DNA of 64,000 bases from CAVOAK01 sp965217615 (GTDB lineage: Bacteria > Pseudomonadota > Alphaproteobacteria > UBA8366 > CAVOAK01): contig CBDCIT010000018.1 in NCBI GenBank assembly GCA_965217615.1, positions 151,963 through 215,962 on the forward strand. Reading direction: 5' to 3'. The notes under the pieces were generated by a model. It was not told where the DNA came from, did not search any database, and was given only the letters and a program-made list of their open reading frames with translations. The position numbers and the translations under genes were made by a program. Of this stretch, positions 9,668-19,515 are shown one piece after another (position 1 is the stretch's first letter; every line of letters begins with the position of its first letter).

Positions 9668-10314
9668 ATGGTGCCTCCCTCGCTTCGATTGCCAATGCGG
9701 CCCGGTGCTCTGTCGTATTCTTGGCAGCAAGCGCCAAGGGCAGCCAGCCCGCATCCGACTGGCGGATGTGCGACTGGTGTTGAAGCGACGCCTCATCGCG
9801 CCTAATCGGCATGCGTTGTCCTAACCGAGCCCCCCGGCTTGTGCAAGAGGTCGCTGCATGTCGCGGCACATTGTCGCGACACAGCTTTGTAATGTAACTC
9901 GGAAACGGCGCGCCGGTATGTTGCAAGGGGGAAGCACGGCGCTTCGCCGCATCCGCTAAACCACACGCCGGCGGTCGAGAACCCACAACTCGTCGGCGTA
10001 ATTGCGCCCGCACCTGGCATTCACGTTGCCGCAACGTATGTGACGATAATGAGCGATGTGCTTGACGCTGCGCCCGTAGGAGCGATCGTGCTGATCCTCG
10101 CAATGGAGCTATGCAACAATTTCGGCGTGTCGTTGATCGCGCGGCGGATCAGGCTAAGATACCTGATGGGCAAATCATTTGATTGCGGACCTCTATCTGT
10201 TTGCGGGTCGGCAAAGCTGATACGTTTGGCGACAACGTCGCGTCAAGTTGGGCTTGATGTGCCCGTTTGCTGTGATAGCCGCGATGTTCATCATACGCCT
10301 GCCATCGGGGAGCC
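9668..10314. other. Intergenic region of about 650 bases, divergent promoters expected
   Basis: Lies between the small minus-strand gene and asmA. A perfect 10-base palindrome TGTCGCGACA is at 9872-9881, next to a related copy TGTCGCGGCA at 9859-9868. I see no convincing coding frame, tRNA or terminator in it. The short minus-strand frame at 9802-10020 has unconvincing composition and no good ribosome-binding site. Confidence 0.4.
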
Positions 10315-13300
10315 TTGGCCGTGCGCAAACTGTTAATTGGTTTCGCCGGATTTATCGCCATTGGGTTTGTGGCGGTTTTTATTGCGCCAAGTTTCATCGA
10401 TTGGAATGGCTACAAGGGCCGGATCACGGCCGCCATTGAGAATGCCACGGGGCTGTCGCTTGCCATCGATGGCGACATAGCGCTGGCGATTTTGCCGACC
10501 CCCTCACTCGCCGTTTCGGGCCTCCGCGTTGTTGGTGCGGGCGAGTCCGACCTGGTGCGGTTAGAAGAGTTGCGCGTTCGGATGGGGATCGCTGGATTGT
10601 TCGAACGTCGCCTTGATGTCACCAGTGTAACCCTGATCAAGCCGGTGATCGGTCTTCAGGTCAGCGAAGATGGGACGCCGAACTGGACTCTTTCATCCGT
10701 GTCGGTCGGCTCCGATAGCGACGGGCAGACGGGTGCCGCAGACAGTTCTAGTGCACTCGGTTCCGAGTTCGACGTTTTTCTTACCAACCTTCTCGTGGAG
10801 GACGGATCGCTGCACTATCGCGATACCGCAAGCGGTATCGATGAGCTTGTTGAGAACATCGACGCCATGGTCTCTGCAGAGTCGTTGGAAGGTCCCTTCA
10901 AAGTCACGGCAAATGTCACGCTCCGCGGCCAGCAACTTGCCATAGCGCTAACAACGGGCCGCATCGAGTCCGACCGTCCGATTTCACTTGAGCTTTCGGC
11001 GGAGACAGACGAGCCGAAGACAGTCTTGGCGTATGTAGGCACGCTGAGCGAGCTTTCGGACGTCGGTCGTCTCGAAGGCAAGCTGCGTGTTAGCGGCACA
11101 GATGTTGGGCGACTGATTGCCAAGCACGCGGAGATAGCGTTGCCGCGACTTTTGGCGAGTGACTATTCGCTTGAAGCTTCGCTATCGGCGTCAGGTGAGG
11201 AGGTCGCGCTCAATGACGCATCGATTCAACTCGGCGAATCTCGAGCGACGGGAGCCATCGACGCGCGGTTTGAAGAACCGCTACAGGTAAACCTCGCGCT
11301 TAACTTCACAAGTTTGAATCTCGACTCACTCCTGGGTCAAATTGCGGCGGCGGACGTGCCTGCATCGAACAGCGCGAGGTCCGCCGCGGCTGGCTCGACC
11401 GGCAGTACGGGAGGTCAAGACACTGGCAGTCGGACCGAAGTCGAATCACCATTCGAGTTACCGACTAATGTGAATTTGAGCCTCGATCTGGAGGCTGGCG
11501 TCGTGCAGTTCCGCTCCGGCATTATTCGTGAGGCGACGCTGCGGGCTGTCCTCAGCAATGGCAGCATTGCAGTTGAGCAGGCCACTGCATTGTTGCCTGG
11601 CGCTTCGGATGTGTCGCTTTCGGGGTTCGTTCAGCCGGTTGAAGGTAAGCCACAATTCGATGGAGCGCTGGCAGTCACGTCGGACAATCTGCGGGGCATC
11701 TTCGACTGGCTAAAGATTGCGCCGGGATCGCTACCTGCCGATCGTCTGCGCAATTTCTCATATAGGAGCATGCTTAAGGCCACACCCGAGGCGATTGAGG
11801 TCACCGACATCAACGTCGAACTGGACGCGAGCAAGATTACTGGAGGGCTGGCTGTCGCCTTGCGCGAACGGCTTGCATTAGGTCTTCGCGTCGAGATAGA
11901 CAAACTCAATCTCGACCCGTATTTGCAGCGACCTGCCGAGGGCGTCAACAAGCCTAAGGCGTCAGCTTCAGTGGTAAGACAACAGCCGTCCACTGGGTCG
12001 GGGGCGGCGTCGAGCGCGGCGGCTGTCCTCGGGTCGCTCGCGATACTTAACGAATTCGATGCCAACATAGATGCGCGGATCGAGCGGCTAAGCGTTCGCG
12101 ATATGGTTGTTGAGAAGCTTCACATCGACACGACCCTTGTCGGGGGAAAGCTGACGTTTCACGAGGCCAGCGTGGGCACGATCGCAGGTGTTGCGGCCAA
12201 AATTAGCGGTGAAGTAAACGGAATTGCACAAAACCCGACCGCCGCGCTCACATTTGCGGCAAGCAGCCGCGATGTGGAGGCGCTTGCCCGCGTCGCGGGG
12301 GTAAACCTGCGCCTTCCACAGGCAGCGAAGCGCAACGTTGCTGTTAACGGTCAGTTAAATGGTGGTTTGCAGGACTTGGCCGTGAAGGCCACAGTTGACA
12401 TGCTGGGCGCCAAGGCGAGCTTCGAGGGAAAAATCAAGGATATCGCCTTCGATCCAGCCTACGATTTCAAGTTGGCGCTCGATCATCCGGACCTGGCCGA
12501 GGTAATGCGGCTCGTTGCCCCCAACTATAAGCCGGCGGCAACGAACTTGGGGCCCCTCACGATCAACCTTCGTGCCGCAGGTACACAGACGTTCGCCAAG
12601 GTGACGGAGTTGAAAGGGAACGCTGGCCCGTTTGCACTTCGGGGAAATGCCAGCATCAAGCTTGGCGGATCGCAGCCGGACATAAAGGCTGACATAGCAA
12701 CAAGCGAGATATTGCTGGACCTAATACTGCCGGTTCGCGGGCCGCCGCGCGCTCGATCGGCGAAGCGACGATCGCGCGCAGCTGCTTCTGCGGCATCGGC
12801 TGCATCTGGCGCAAAGTCCGCTGCGGCCCGATCGGCCGCTTCACCTGCAACAAGCCTATTCCCACGTGCCAACGTGGAACTAAATGGGCGCTTGGCGGCG
12901 TTGACCATGGATAGCATTCGGTTGGAAGATCCGCAATTCCATCTGCTTCTCAAGGACGGCAGGCTCAACATCGATCGATTCACCGCCAAGGCTTTTGGCG
13001 GGTCGCTCGAATCGACGATCACGATAGACGGTAATTATCCAGATCCCCGCATTGCTTCCAGCGTCGCCGCCAAAGACCTACAGCTGCGTTTGTTGATCAA
13101 CGCTTTCGCCGATTTCGATCGTGCCGAGGGGCCCGTCTCGACCAACCTGGAATTTACGGCGGAAGGCCTAAGTCAGGAACGCGTGATTGCCACTTTGAAC
13201 GGCAAGGGTTCCGTCAGTGGAAAGGTTCGCGTGCTCGCAACCGAAGAGGAGAAGGCCGCCGCTGTGGCGGGAAGCCTTATTGGTGCGCTGCTTGGCAGCA

Positions 13301-13770
13301 AGGTTCGCGAGATACGTCCCTTTACGGATGTCTTTGGTGTGCTTTTGGAGTCCTTCGGAAACCGCCCTGCGACCTTGACGGGCGATTACACGATAGCAAA
13401 TGGCGTGGTGCGGACCGAAGCGGCGGTTCTCGACGGGGGCGCGGCGCGCGCGGTTACTCGCGGTACGGCCGACCTTCCGGCATTGCAAATCGACACTGTT
13501 ACAGCCGTTTACAAGGGCGACGGATCCGAACCGTTTGTAACGGCAGCGCTGTCGGGCCCGCTGGATGCGCCGAGTATCAAGTTCGGTGGAAATGCTCTGA
13601 AACCGGGCAAGTCAGCTACTCAAGCCAGCCCCTTGGAGAAGTTGTTGCCAGGAATTCTGGGCGGGAAGAAGCCACAGTCAGCTCCAAAACCGGCGTCTGG
13701 GCAATCGCAGCAACAACTGAAACCAGAGGATCTGCTAAAAGATCTGCTGAAGGGGCTTGGAGGCGGTTAG
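10315..13770 (+). CDS. AsmA family protein
   Basis: 1151 residues. The N-terminus RKLLIGFAGFIAIGFVAVFIAPSFIDW is a single membrane anchor followed by the AsmA hallmark NGYKGRITAAIENATGLSLAIDGDIAL, then a very long repetitive beta-rich body, as expected of the AsmA/TamB-like bridge proteins thought to carry lipids between envelope membranes. An Ala/Ser/Arg-rich low-complexity linker lies near residues 805-845, and another Ser/Gly-rich patch near 345-375. The C-terminal AsmA_2-like block contains GKGSVSGKVRVLATEEEK and LLGSKVREIRPFTDVFG. Start is TTG at 10315 or the GTG at 10321; both precede the anchor. Intact and convergent with the next gene, with only six bases between. Confidence 0.9.
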   Translation: MAVRKLLIGFAGFIAIGFVAVFIAPSFIDWNGYKGRITAAIENATGLSLAIDGDIALAILPTPSLAVSGLRVVGAGESDLVRLEELRVRMGIAGLFERRLDVTSVTLIKPVIGLQVSEDGTPNWTLSSVSVGSDSDGQTGAADSSSALGSEFDVFLTNLLVEDGSLHYRDTASGIDELVENIDAMVSAESLEGPFKVTANVTLRGQQLAIALTTGRIESDRPISLELSAETDEPKTVLAYVGTLSELSDVGRLEGKLRVSGTDVGRLIAKHAEIALPRLLASDYSLEASLSASGEEVALNDASIQLGESRATGAIDARFEEPLQVNLALNFTSLNLDSLLGQIAAADVPASNSARSAAAGSTGSTGGQDTGSRTEVESPFELPTNVNLSLDLEAGVVQFRSGIIREATLRAVLSNGSIAVEQATALLPGASDVSLSGFVQPVEGKPQFDGALAVTSDNLRGIFDWLKIAPGSLPADRLRNFSYRSMLKATPEAIEVTDINVELDASKITGGLAVALRERLALGLRVEIDKLNLDPYLQRPAEGVNKPKASASVVRQQPSTGSGAASSAAAVLGSLAILNEFDANIDARIERLSVRDMVVEKLHIDTTLVGGKLTFHEASVGTIAGVAAKISGEVNGIAQNPTAALTFAASSRDVEALARVAGVNLRLPQAAKRNVAVNGQLNGGLQDLAVKATVDMLGAKASFEGKIKDIAFDPAYDFKLALDHPDLAEVMRLVAPNYKPAATNLGPLTINLRAAGTQTFAKVTELKGNAGPFALRGNASIKLGGSQPDIKADIATSEILLDLILPVRGPPRARSAKRRSRAAASAASAASGAKSAAARSAASPATSLFPRANVELNGRLAALTMDSIRLEDPQFHLLLKDGRLNIDRFTAKAFGGSLESTITIDGNYPDPRIASSVAAKDLQLRLLINAFADFDRAEGPVSTNLEFTAEGLSQERVIATLNGKGSVSGKVRVLATEEEKAAAVAGSLIGALLGSKVREIRPFTDVFGVLLESFGNRPATLTGDYTIANGVVRTEAAVLDGGAARAVTRGTADLPALQIDTVTAVYKGDGSEPFVTAALSGPLDAPSIKFGGNALKPGKSATQASPLEKLLPGILGGKKPQSAPKPASGQSQQQLKPEDLLKDLLKGLGGG

Positions 13771-13776
13771 CATCTT

Positions 13777-14076
13777 TTATCGCCCCGCCCGTAGCTCTCT
13801 TAGGACAAACACGCGGATTGCACTCGACAGGTTGCCCGGCCGACGGTAATCAATCTCTGTGATCAGCCGATTTAACGGCGTGCCCTTGCGGGCAGCTATC
13901 TCCTTGAATTCCTGCCAGAACGCATTTTCAAGCGATATGCTGGTCGCATGGCCCGCGACGAGCACGGAATGTTTTCTCATCGCTGCCGGATCGTCAGCAT
14001 CCGCTAATGTGGCTCGATCGTCCGCCGTGGCTTCGGCGCTCGGTGGGCTGCTATCCCTAGCGTAGGGGGGCGTCAT
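13777..14076 (-). CDS. Ribbon-helix-helix domain protein (COG4321 type)
   Basis: About 99 residues from the ATG at 14076, which overlaps the stop of the TfoX-N gene (ATGA). The C-terminal half contains HSVLVAGHATSISLENAFW, FKEIAARKGTPLNRLITEID and NLSSAIRVFVLREL, the conserved blocks of the alphaproteobacterial RHH_4 family, presumed DNA-binding dimers. The N-terminal 30 residues are low-complexity; an alternative start at 13980 (MRKHSV) would remove them. Target unknown. Confidence 0.82.
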   Translation of the reverse strand: MTPPYARDSSPPSAEATADDRATLADADDPAAMRKHSVLVAGHATSISLENAFWQEFKEIAARKGTPLNRLITEIDYRRPGNLSSAIRVFVLRELRAGR

Positions 14077-14420
14077 TTGCGTTTCGCACGTTCGGCCGCA
14101 GCAACTGCTTCCCGTGCCCAATCGACGACTTCAGCCGGGTCCTCGAGCACGTCCAGCGATACGGTGTAATACGGCATCTCGATGACCCTGCCGGCAGTTT
14201 TCCCGCGTCCCTCGTAGGTAAACGGCGATTGACCCGCCGCTTCGAAATGCGCGCGGGTTTGGTCGTCAACCCGGAAGTAGAGCTGGCCGTCGGCGATCAG
14301 CGCGAACATCAACTTTTCATTGTAGATGCCGACCCCGCCAAACATCGCACGGGCTTCGACGTTGCCAAGCGCTGCCAGTTGATCCAGCACGAAATCCCGA
14401 AACTCCCTAGACCAAGCCAT
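14073..14420 (-). CDS. TfoX N-terminal domain protein
   Basis: 115 residues, the size of stand-alone TfoX_N proteins. Visible family blocks: FVLDQLAALGNVEARAMFGG, VGIYNEKLMFALIADGQLYFRVDD and FEAAGQSPFTYEGRG. In gammaproteobacteria TfoX/Sxy is a competence regulator, but single-domain versions in alphaproteobacteria have no established role. Translationally coupled to the downstream RHH gene through a four-base overlap. Confidence 0.88.
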   Translation of the reverse strand: MAWSREFRDFVLDQLAALGNVEARAMFGGVGIYNEKLMFALIADGQLYFRVDDQTRAHFEAAGQSPFTYEGRGKTAGRVIEMPYYTVSLDVLEDPAEVVDWAREAVAAAERAKRK

Positions 14421-14456
14421 ACTTAGGCCTCGAGCAAACGGATTGTGTTGGCATCA

Positions 14457-15119
14457 CTATAGCCGGTCGACGAACGCACAGACCGCGGAGATTGCCGATT
14501 GCCAATTCGCTTGTTCCGTGAGGCCCGACGATACACGCGGCCGGAAGCTGTGATCGCCGTCCGCAAGCCAATGCAGCCGAATGTTAGGGGACAACACATA
14601 ATCCTCCACCTCTTCGGCCGCACCAAATGGATCGCGCGTTCCTTGGCAGATCAGCGTCGGCGTCTGCAGGTCTACGAGATGCGCCATACGCCGGGAGGTG
14701 ACGGGCTTTCCTGGAGGATGGAATGGGTAGCCAAGGCAAACAAGACCCCCTACCGCCAACTCGTCTGCCAGGAGACTTGCGGTTCGGCCACCGAGCGACT
14801 TACTGCCAATAATCAGATCCCGTGCACCCAAGCGCTCGATCATCGTTTTCCATGTCTGCAATAGAACTGGTTCTCGATCGGGCGGTCTCCGACGAGCGAC
14901 ACGGCGCGCTTCCGACATATATGGAAAATCGAACCGAACGACACGAATTCCATGCGCGGAAATACCCTCGGAGAACGCCACCATGAAGGGCGAGCGCATG
15001 TCTATGCCAGCACCATGCGCGAGCACGATTGTCTGCGCCGTGCTCGCCGGATCCGAATCCAGAATCTCGGGGACGTACTCTGCCGAGCCGCTCAAATCCG
15101 TTCTAAACGACGCGGCCAA
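14457..15119 (-). CDS. Alpha/beta hydrolase (KANL3/Tex30-like)
   Basis: 220 residues. Early oxyanion-type block VLAHGAGIDMRSPFM, then VRVVRFDFPYMSEARR, nucleophile elbow GSKSLGGR, GLVCLGYPFHPPGKP, catalytic acid region TLICQGTRDPFG and the terminal His in LADGDHSF. That arrangement matches the small dienelactone-hydrolase-like KANL3/Tex30 proteins; substrate unknown. Pieces of its 5' half (around 14,890-15,120) reappear, interleaved with other sequence, at about 17,190-17,505. Confidence 0.83.
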   Translation of the reverse strand: MAASFRTDLSGSAEYVPEILDSDPASTAQTIVLAHGAGIDMRSPFMVAFSEGISAHGIRVVRFDFPYMSEARRVARRRPPDREPVLLQTWKTMIERLGARDLIIGSKSLGGRTASLLADELAVGGLVCLGYPFHPPGKPVTSRRMAHLVDLQTPTLICQGTRDPFGAAEEVEDYVLSPNIRLHWLADGDHSFRPRVSSGLTEQANWQSAISAVCAFVDRL

Positions 15120-15131
15120 CTAAGCTGTCGA

Positions 15132-16570
15132 CTAATCTAGGGGACCAAGCATCGCTTCAGGACGCACCCATTTATCGAATTCCTCGTCCGTCAACAGCTT
15201 TAGCGACAGCGCAGCCTGCTTCAGCGTCGTTCCTTCCGCATGGGCCTTCTTAGCGACCTTTGCCGCAGGTTTGTATTTGATATGCGGAGTGAGGGCCGTT
15301 ACCAGCATCAGCGAGTTCTCAAGAAGTTCTTGAATTCGCTCATGGTTGGCTTTGATGCCAGCTACGCAGTTGTCGGTAAAACTGGTCGATGCGTCAGCCA
15401 CTAAACGTATTGACTGTAAGAGATTGTAGATCATCACCGGTTTGAACACGTTGAGTTCGAAGTGACCATTTGAGCCGGACACCGTGATGGCAACATGGTT
15501 TCCCATGACCTGCGCGCAGACCATTGTCAGCGCTTCGCACTGCGTGGGATTGACCTTGCCCGGCATGATTGAGGAGCCGGGTTCGTTTTCCGGTAGAATC
15601 AACTCGCCGAGACCGCTGCGTGGTCCCGAACCGAGAAAACGGATGTCGTTGGCAATCTTCATCAGCGACGCGGAAATCGTATTGAGGGCTCCCGAGGCCT
15701 CGATGCAACTGGCGTCATGATCGCGCGAGCGCCTCGATCTTGGTGATCCGCGGTGACAAAGGGGAGGCCGCTGATCTTCGCAACGGCCGTCGGCAAAGTG
15801 CTCGCCGAATCCATGTTTTGCATTCAAGCCTGTTCCGACCGCAGGTTCCGCCTTGGGCCAAGTGCAGCAGGCGCGGCAGCGAGACTTCGATGCGCTCGAT
15901 GCCGTACTCGATCTGCTTGGCGTAGCCGGAAAGCATTCACTGGCCCATCGTCAATGGCGTCGCATCCTGCGTGCCGATGCCGGCCGATTTTGATGCATTC
16001 GGAAAATTCAGCCGCCTTTGCATCTCAGACTCGCGCGCAGTGAGCGTAGCGCCGGGAGCAGACGGATGGTGAACTTCTTCCACAGGCCGGCGATGTGCAT
16101 GGCCGATGGAAACTGAGTCGTTGGAGGATCTGGCTCGCAACAGCACGTCATCGGTCATCGGCACGACCTGTTTCTTTGAGCCAAGCGTACCGCCCAACAT
16201 TTCTATCGCTCCCCATTGGCGATCACTTCGTTGGCGTTCATGTTGCGATTGTGTGCCCCACACCCGTGTGCCAGACGATGAGCGGAAAGTGGTCGTTAAG
16301 TTTGACGTCAATCACTTCCTGAGCTGCGTCGACAATGGCGCCGCAGACGAATTGATTAAGCGCTGCGTGCGCAATATTGGCGGACAAGCAGCGGCTTTCT
16401 TCTGAATGCCCAGTGCGCGAAACAATGGATCGGGCATCCGCTCGTCGCCGATTTTGAAGTCTTGCAGACTGCGCTGCGTCTGCGCGCCACAATACCGCAT
16501 CGGTCGGGCACCTGCATCTTTCCTCAGAGTATCTTCTTCGATCCGCGTCATTGGACATGTCATTCTCTCT
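15132..16570 (-). pseudogene. fumC: Class II fumarase, broken by multiple small indels
   Basis: Fumarate hydratase converts fumarate to malate in the TCA cycle. The C-terminal 195 or so residues (15132-15718) are clean, including the superfamily signature GSSIMPGKVNP, LGSGPRSGLGEL and EGTTLKQAALSLKLL. Upstream, the protein can be followed only by changing frame repeatedly: LSGYAKQIEYGIERIEVSLPRL (15860-15935), TQDATPLTMGQ (near 15950), EMLGGTLGSKKQVVP (near 16190), GAIVDAAQEVID (near 16330) and the N-terminal IEEDTLRKDAG and GAQTQRSLQDFKIGDERMPDP (16430-16560). Whether the damage is biological or a consensus error is unclear; the neighbouring mosaic argues strongly for the latter. Confidence 0.88.
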
Positions 16571-17018
16571 TGGTGCGCTTGGGCGAGAATAGCTGTTGTT
16601 TGATTAGTAGTGTGTCTACTCCCGGTCGCCAAGCCATCACCGGAACGATTGTCCCCACGTGCGCGGCCGTGGCGCGAGACTAGACGACGATCGCCATTGC
16701 CAGTAACACGCCGCTCCGGACAGTTGCCAGACGCACTGGTAGCCGACATTTTCGGTGCATCCTCTCAATGAAACATTTGCTGATCTTGACCGCGGTCGGG
16801 ATCGCTGCGGCGTTTGGCTGGCGGCATCTACACAACATCGCACTCGAAACCGAGCAGTCACGGTCGAACCGCAGCCAGTCGGGCATCACCGAGAGCAAAA
16901 AGACGCAAAGTTTTGCGCTGATAGATCCGGCAATTGCCAGAAATGTGGTGCTACGTCGCCAACAAGTCATGAAGAGTTTCTGGAAACTCCTCTTCGAAAT
17001 CGATCGATGTCCTCATAA

Positions 17019-17230
17019 AAGACGGGTAACCTGGTCCGAACCCAAATTGCTGCGCTCGCCGTTGAAATCGCGATAGACGCGCAGGACCTGCTAACTCGTG
17101 CGTTCCTTCCTGGCACCAGCTATAATGACGTGTCCGATCCTAAGACGCGTGCTCGCCCGGAAGTCTGGATCGAAAGCTACCAGTTTCAGGCTTCCGCTGA
17201 ACATATCCTCGCGAAAATCGAACCGACTAC
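17019..17230 (+). pseudogene. Coding-like remnant of an unidentified protein within the mosaic
   Basis: About 70 codons stay open on the plus strand with plausible protein composition (VRTQIAALAVEIAIDAQDLL, SDPKTRARPEVWIESY, QASAEHILAKIEP). It has no start or end of its own: upstream it fades into scrambled sequence, and past about 17,190 letters of the alpha/beta hydrolase gene (minus strand) are mixed in. It is probably part of the second template's gene next to the IS407 copy. Family not recognised. Confidence 0.35.
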
Positions 17231-17889
17231 GACACGAATTCCATGCGTACCGGCGAAATAGGGGCGCTCTCGAGAGAATTGGCGTCGGTTGGATGAAACG
17301 CTTGCAGCAATTGTCATTTGAACTATCGCCAGCACCGACTAGCGACGAGCACAATTTGATTCGTTGTGGCACGATGACTCGATTGCGTCCGCGGCACTAA
17401 TCGAAGGTCGCTGGGCAGATTTGCTCGGACAGGACGACTAGGGTGGAGGGCTTGCCGAGCTGGCGGCATATCAAGATTCCTTAACAAGCGGACGCGAGCC
17501 AACTAAGCTGTCGACTAATCGTTAGAAACGAAATAGGACCCCTGATGAGCCATCGCTTCAGTGATCGCACGGCATTTACGTCGTGAATCTCGCTGGCACG
17601 GTTGCGGACGAATCAAGCAGCGATATGAAGCGCACAAACTGCGGGCACGCCTGCTGCCAGCGTCAAGTTCCTTCCGCACGGGCCGGTACCGATTAGTCGA
17701 ACCTGCTTGCCGCAGGTTTGTATTTGGATCATGCGGACATGAGGGCCGTTACCAGCCATCAACGAGGCGTGGCTCGAATGAAGTGGATCTTGACAATTCG
17801 CTCATGCGCGGGCGACTTGCGATGCAAAGCTACGCAGTTGTCGGACTGGAAACTAGAGATCATCGTTTCCGCGTCAGTCCACTGAAACG

Positions 17890-19228
17890 TGGTTGACTGC
17901 CCCCAGATTGTATGATGCCAATCACTATGTTAGTCTTGAACACGTTGAGTTGGGAAGTGACTGATTCGAGCCGGAGCACCGTCCATAGCGCAAGCCGGAT
18001 CAGTCCGGTTAGGCGCCATGGACACTGCGCGCAGACCATCTGTCAGTGCTTCGCACTGCGTGGGATCTGACCGTGTTGTAGTGCTGCCGGCATCGATCGA
18101 GGAGCACCTGGGCCTCGTTTTCCGAGTAGAATCAACTCGCCGTTGACCGCTGCGTGGTCCCGAACCGAGAAAACGTTGAATGACTCGTTGTAGCAATCGT
18201 TCATCCCAGCGACTGCCCGGAAATCGTATGTAGAGCGTCTTCGCACCGACCCGCGCCAGCGACTCACGGATGGCCGTGGCAGTGAGCGGCGAGCGCCATT
18301 ATCCGAACGGATGTTCTCCGGCGGGCCACGATCGACGAACAGCGCGGCAAGGCCGGTACAGCACGTCGTCGGATCGCAGCCTTCGTGCGACGTCGATTGC
18401 CAGGCACTCCCGAGCGTAATCGTCGATGATGGTTTGCATTCGGAATGCCCTGTTCCGACCGCAGTGTGCGAGCCTTGACGAAGCCATAGGCTGCAGACAT
18501 GGCGCGGCCAGTTCGAGACGCAGACGGATGCAGGACCCATCGATGAGCCGTAGCTCGGCCCCTGCTTTGGTTGTTTAGCCGGCACCTTCAATCCCTCCTG
18601 GCGCCAGATGCGTTCGAATGGCTTGTCGTTCACGTACCTGCCGTCGCCGCGGTGCAGCGCCGATTTTGATCCGGCGATAGCCGGAGCGATTCTTCCGCGC
18701 TTTGCCTTCCAGCACAACGCGCCGCAGTCAACGCCGCCTCATCGTCAGCCTCGGGACGCCGAGAGCGGTGCGTCGAACGTTCTTGCCACAATGACCCGGC
18801 ACACCCGACGCATCGGCCGATGGAAACGCCGTCGTTGGAGGATTGGCCGCACATTGCCCCGTCATCGTTCGGGGCTTCGAGTTTCCCTCAGCGGTTTCTT
18901 TGAGCCAATCAGCTTATCCAGCGTCAGATCAGCGACATTTCGTATCAGCCGCAGATTCTCCCGCTCGAGCTCACTTGAAGCGCCGTGGCTGTTCAATCTT
19001 TAGGCCGCCGTACTCCTGTGTGCCAACGGTAACCCGTCTGTTCCGAGACGACCCGAGGTCCTGGAAACCGCAGGTACCGTTTGGCCGTTTGACAGTCTAA
19101 CCTCCACTTCCTGTAGCTTGCGTCGACAATGGCGCCGTTCCGACGGTATGTCGTTTAAGTGGCATCCTGACCTCCGTTCAAATAGTCCTGGCCTAACATT
19201 CCGCCTGGACCAAGTTTCTGGGGGTCAG
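17890..19228 (-). mobile_element. IS407-group (IS3 family) element, merged with fumC sequence
   Basis: The right-end motif (TGCCCCCAGATTGTATGATGCC) and the left-end sequence ending GGGGGTCAGGTGA frame about 1.3 kb colinear with the clean copies at 32.6-35.1 kb, orfB first and orfA last as read on the plus strand. Stretches such as AAGCCGGATCAGTCCGGTTAG are identical to those copies. Neither orf is open because fumC bases are interspersed. The element itself is real somewhere in the source DNA; this rendering of it is not reliable. Confidence 0.65.
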
Positions 19229-19515
19229 GTGAATGGTCCCAGAAGCGCGATGACAATCAATTGGATCGTGGCATGCGCTCGTCGCCGATTTTGCACCGTA
19301 ACTGTCAGACGTGCAGCTGCGTCTTGTCGCCGCGGTTTTTAAGTAGTGGGCGATGCGGCACGGCAAATTCCTTCTAATCTTTCATCGCAGAGCTCTCGGC
19401 ACTCGATCATGGCCGATCCGGTGTCGTTGGACATGCGTGCAGCCTCTCTTGGTGTGATTTGGTCGCCATCGTGCCGCGCTATAGCGATCCGCCAGGTTTC
19501 GAGGGTCGAGTAGTG

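Larger units (their letters stand above)
16571..19515. other. Interleaved two-template mosaic (probable assembly artefact)
   Basis: No intact gene. The stretch re-reads the order hydrolase end, fumC 3' to 5', fumC upstream, ISAs1 left end, already seen at 14.9-16.8 kb, but with letters of a second template woven in. At 17,503 the hydrolase/fumC junction recurs (AACTAAGCTGTCGACTAATC). From about 17,890 fragments a few to 30 bases long alternate between fumC (GCTTCGCACTGCGTGGGAT, TGCGTGGTCCCGAACCGAG) and the IS407-group element (CTGACCGTGTTGTAGTGCTG, TTGAATGACTCGTTGTAG). Bases 16,571-16,790 and 19,440-19,790 are two versions of the same DNA. Recombination would not exchange templates at this density. 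Confidence 0.8.

Noticed and set aside
18043..18717. Transposase-like open frame of 224 codons in the mosaic
   Set aside because: It strings together IS407 OrfB fragments with fumC-derived words such as the LGKRGPGAPRS stretch; a product of the interleaving, not a gene.
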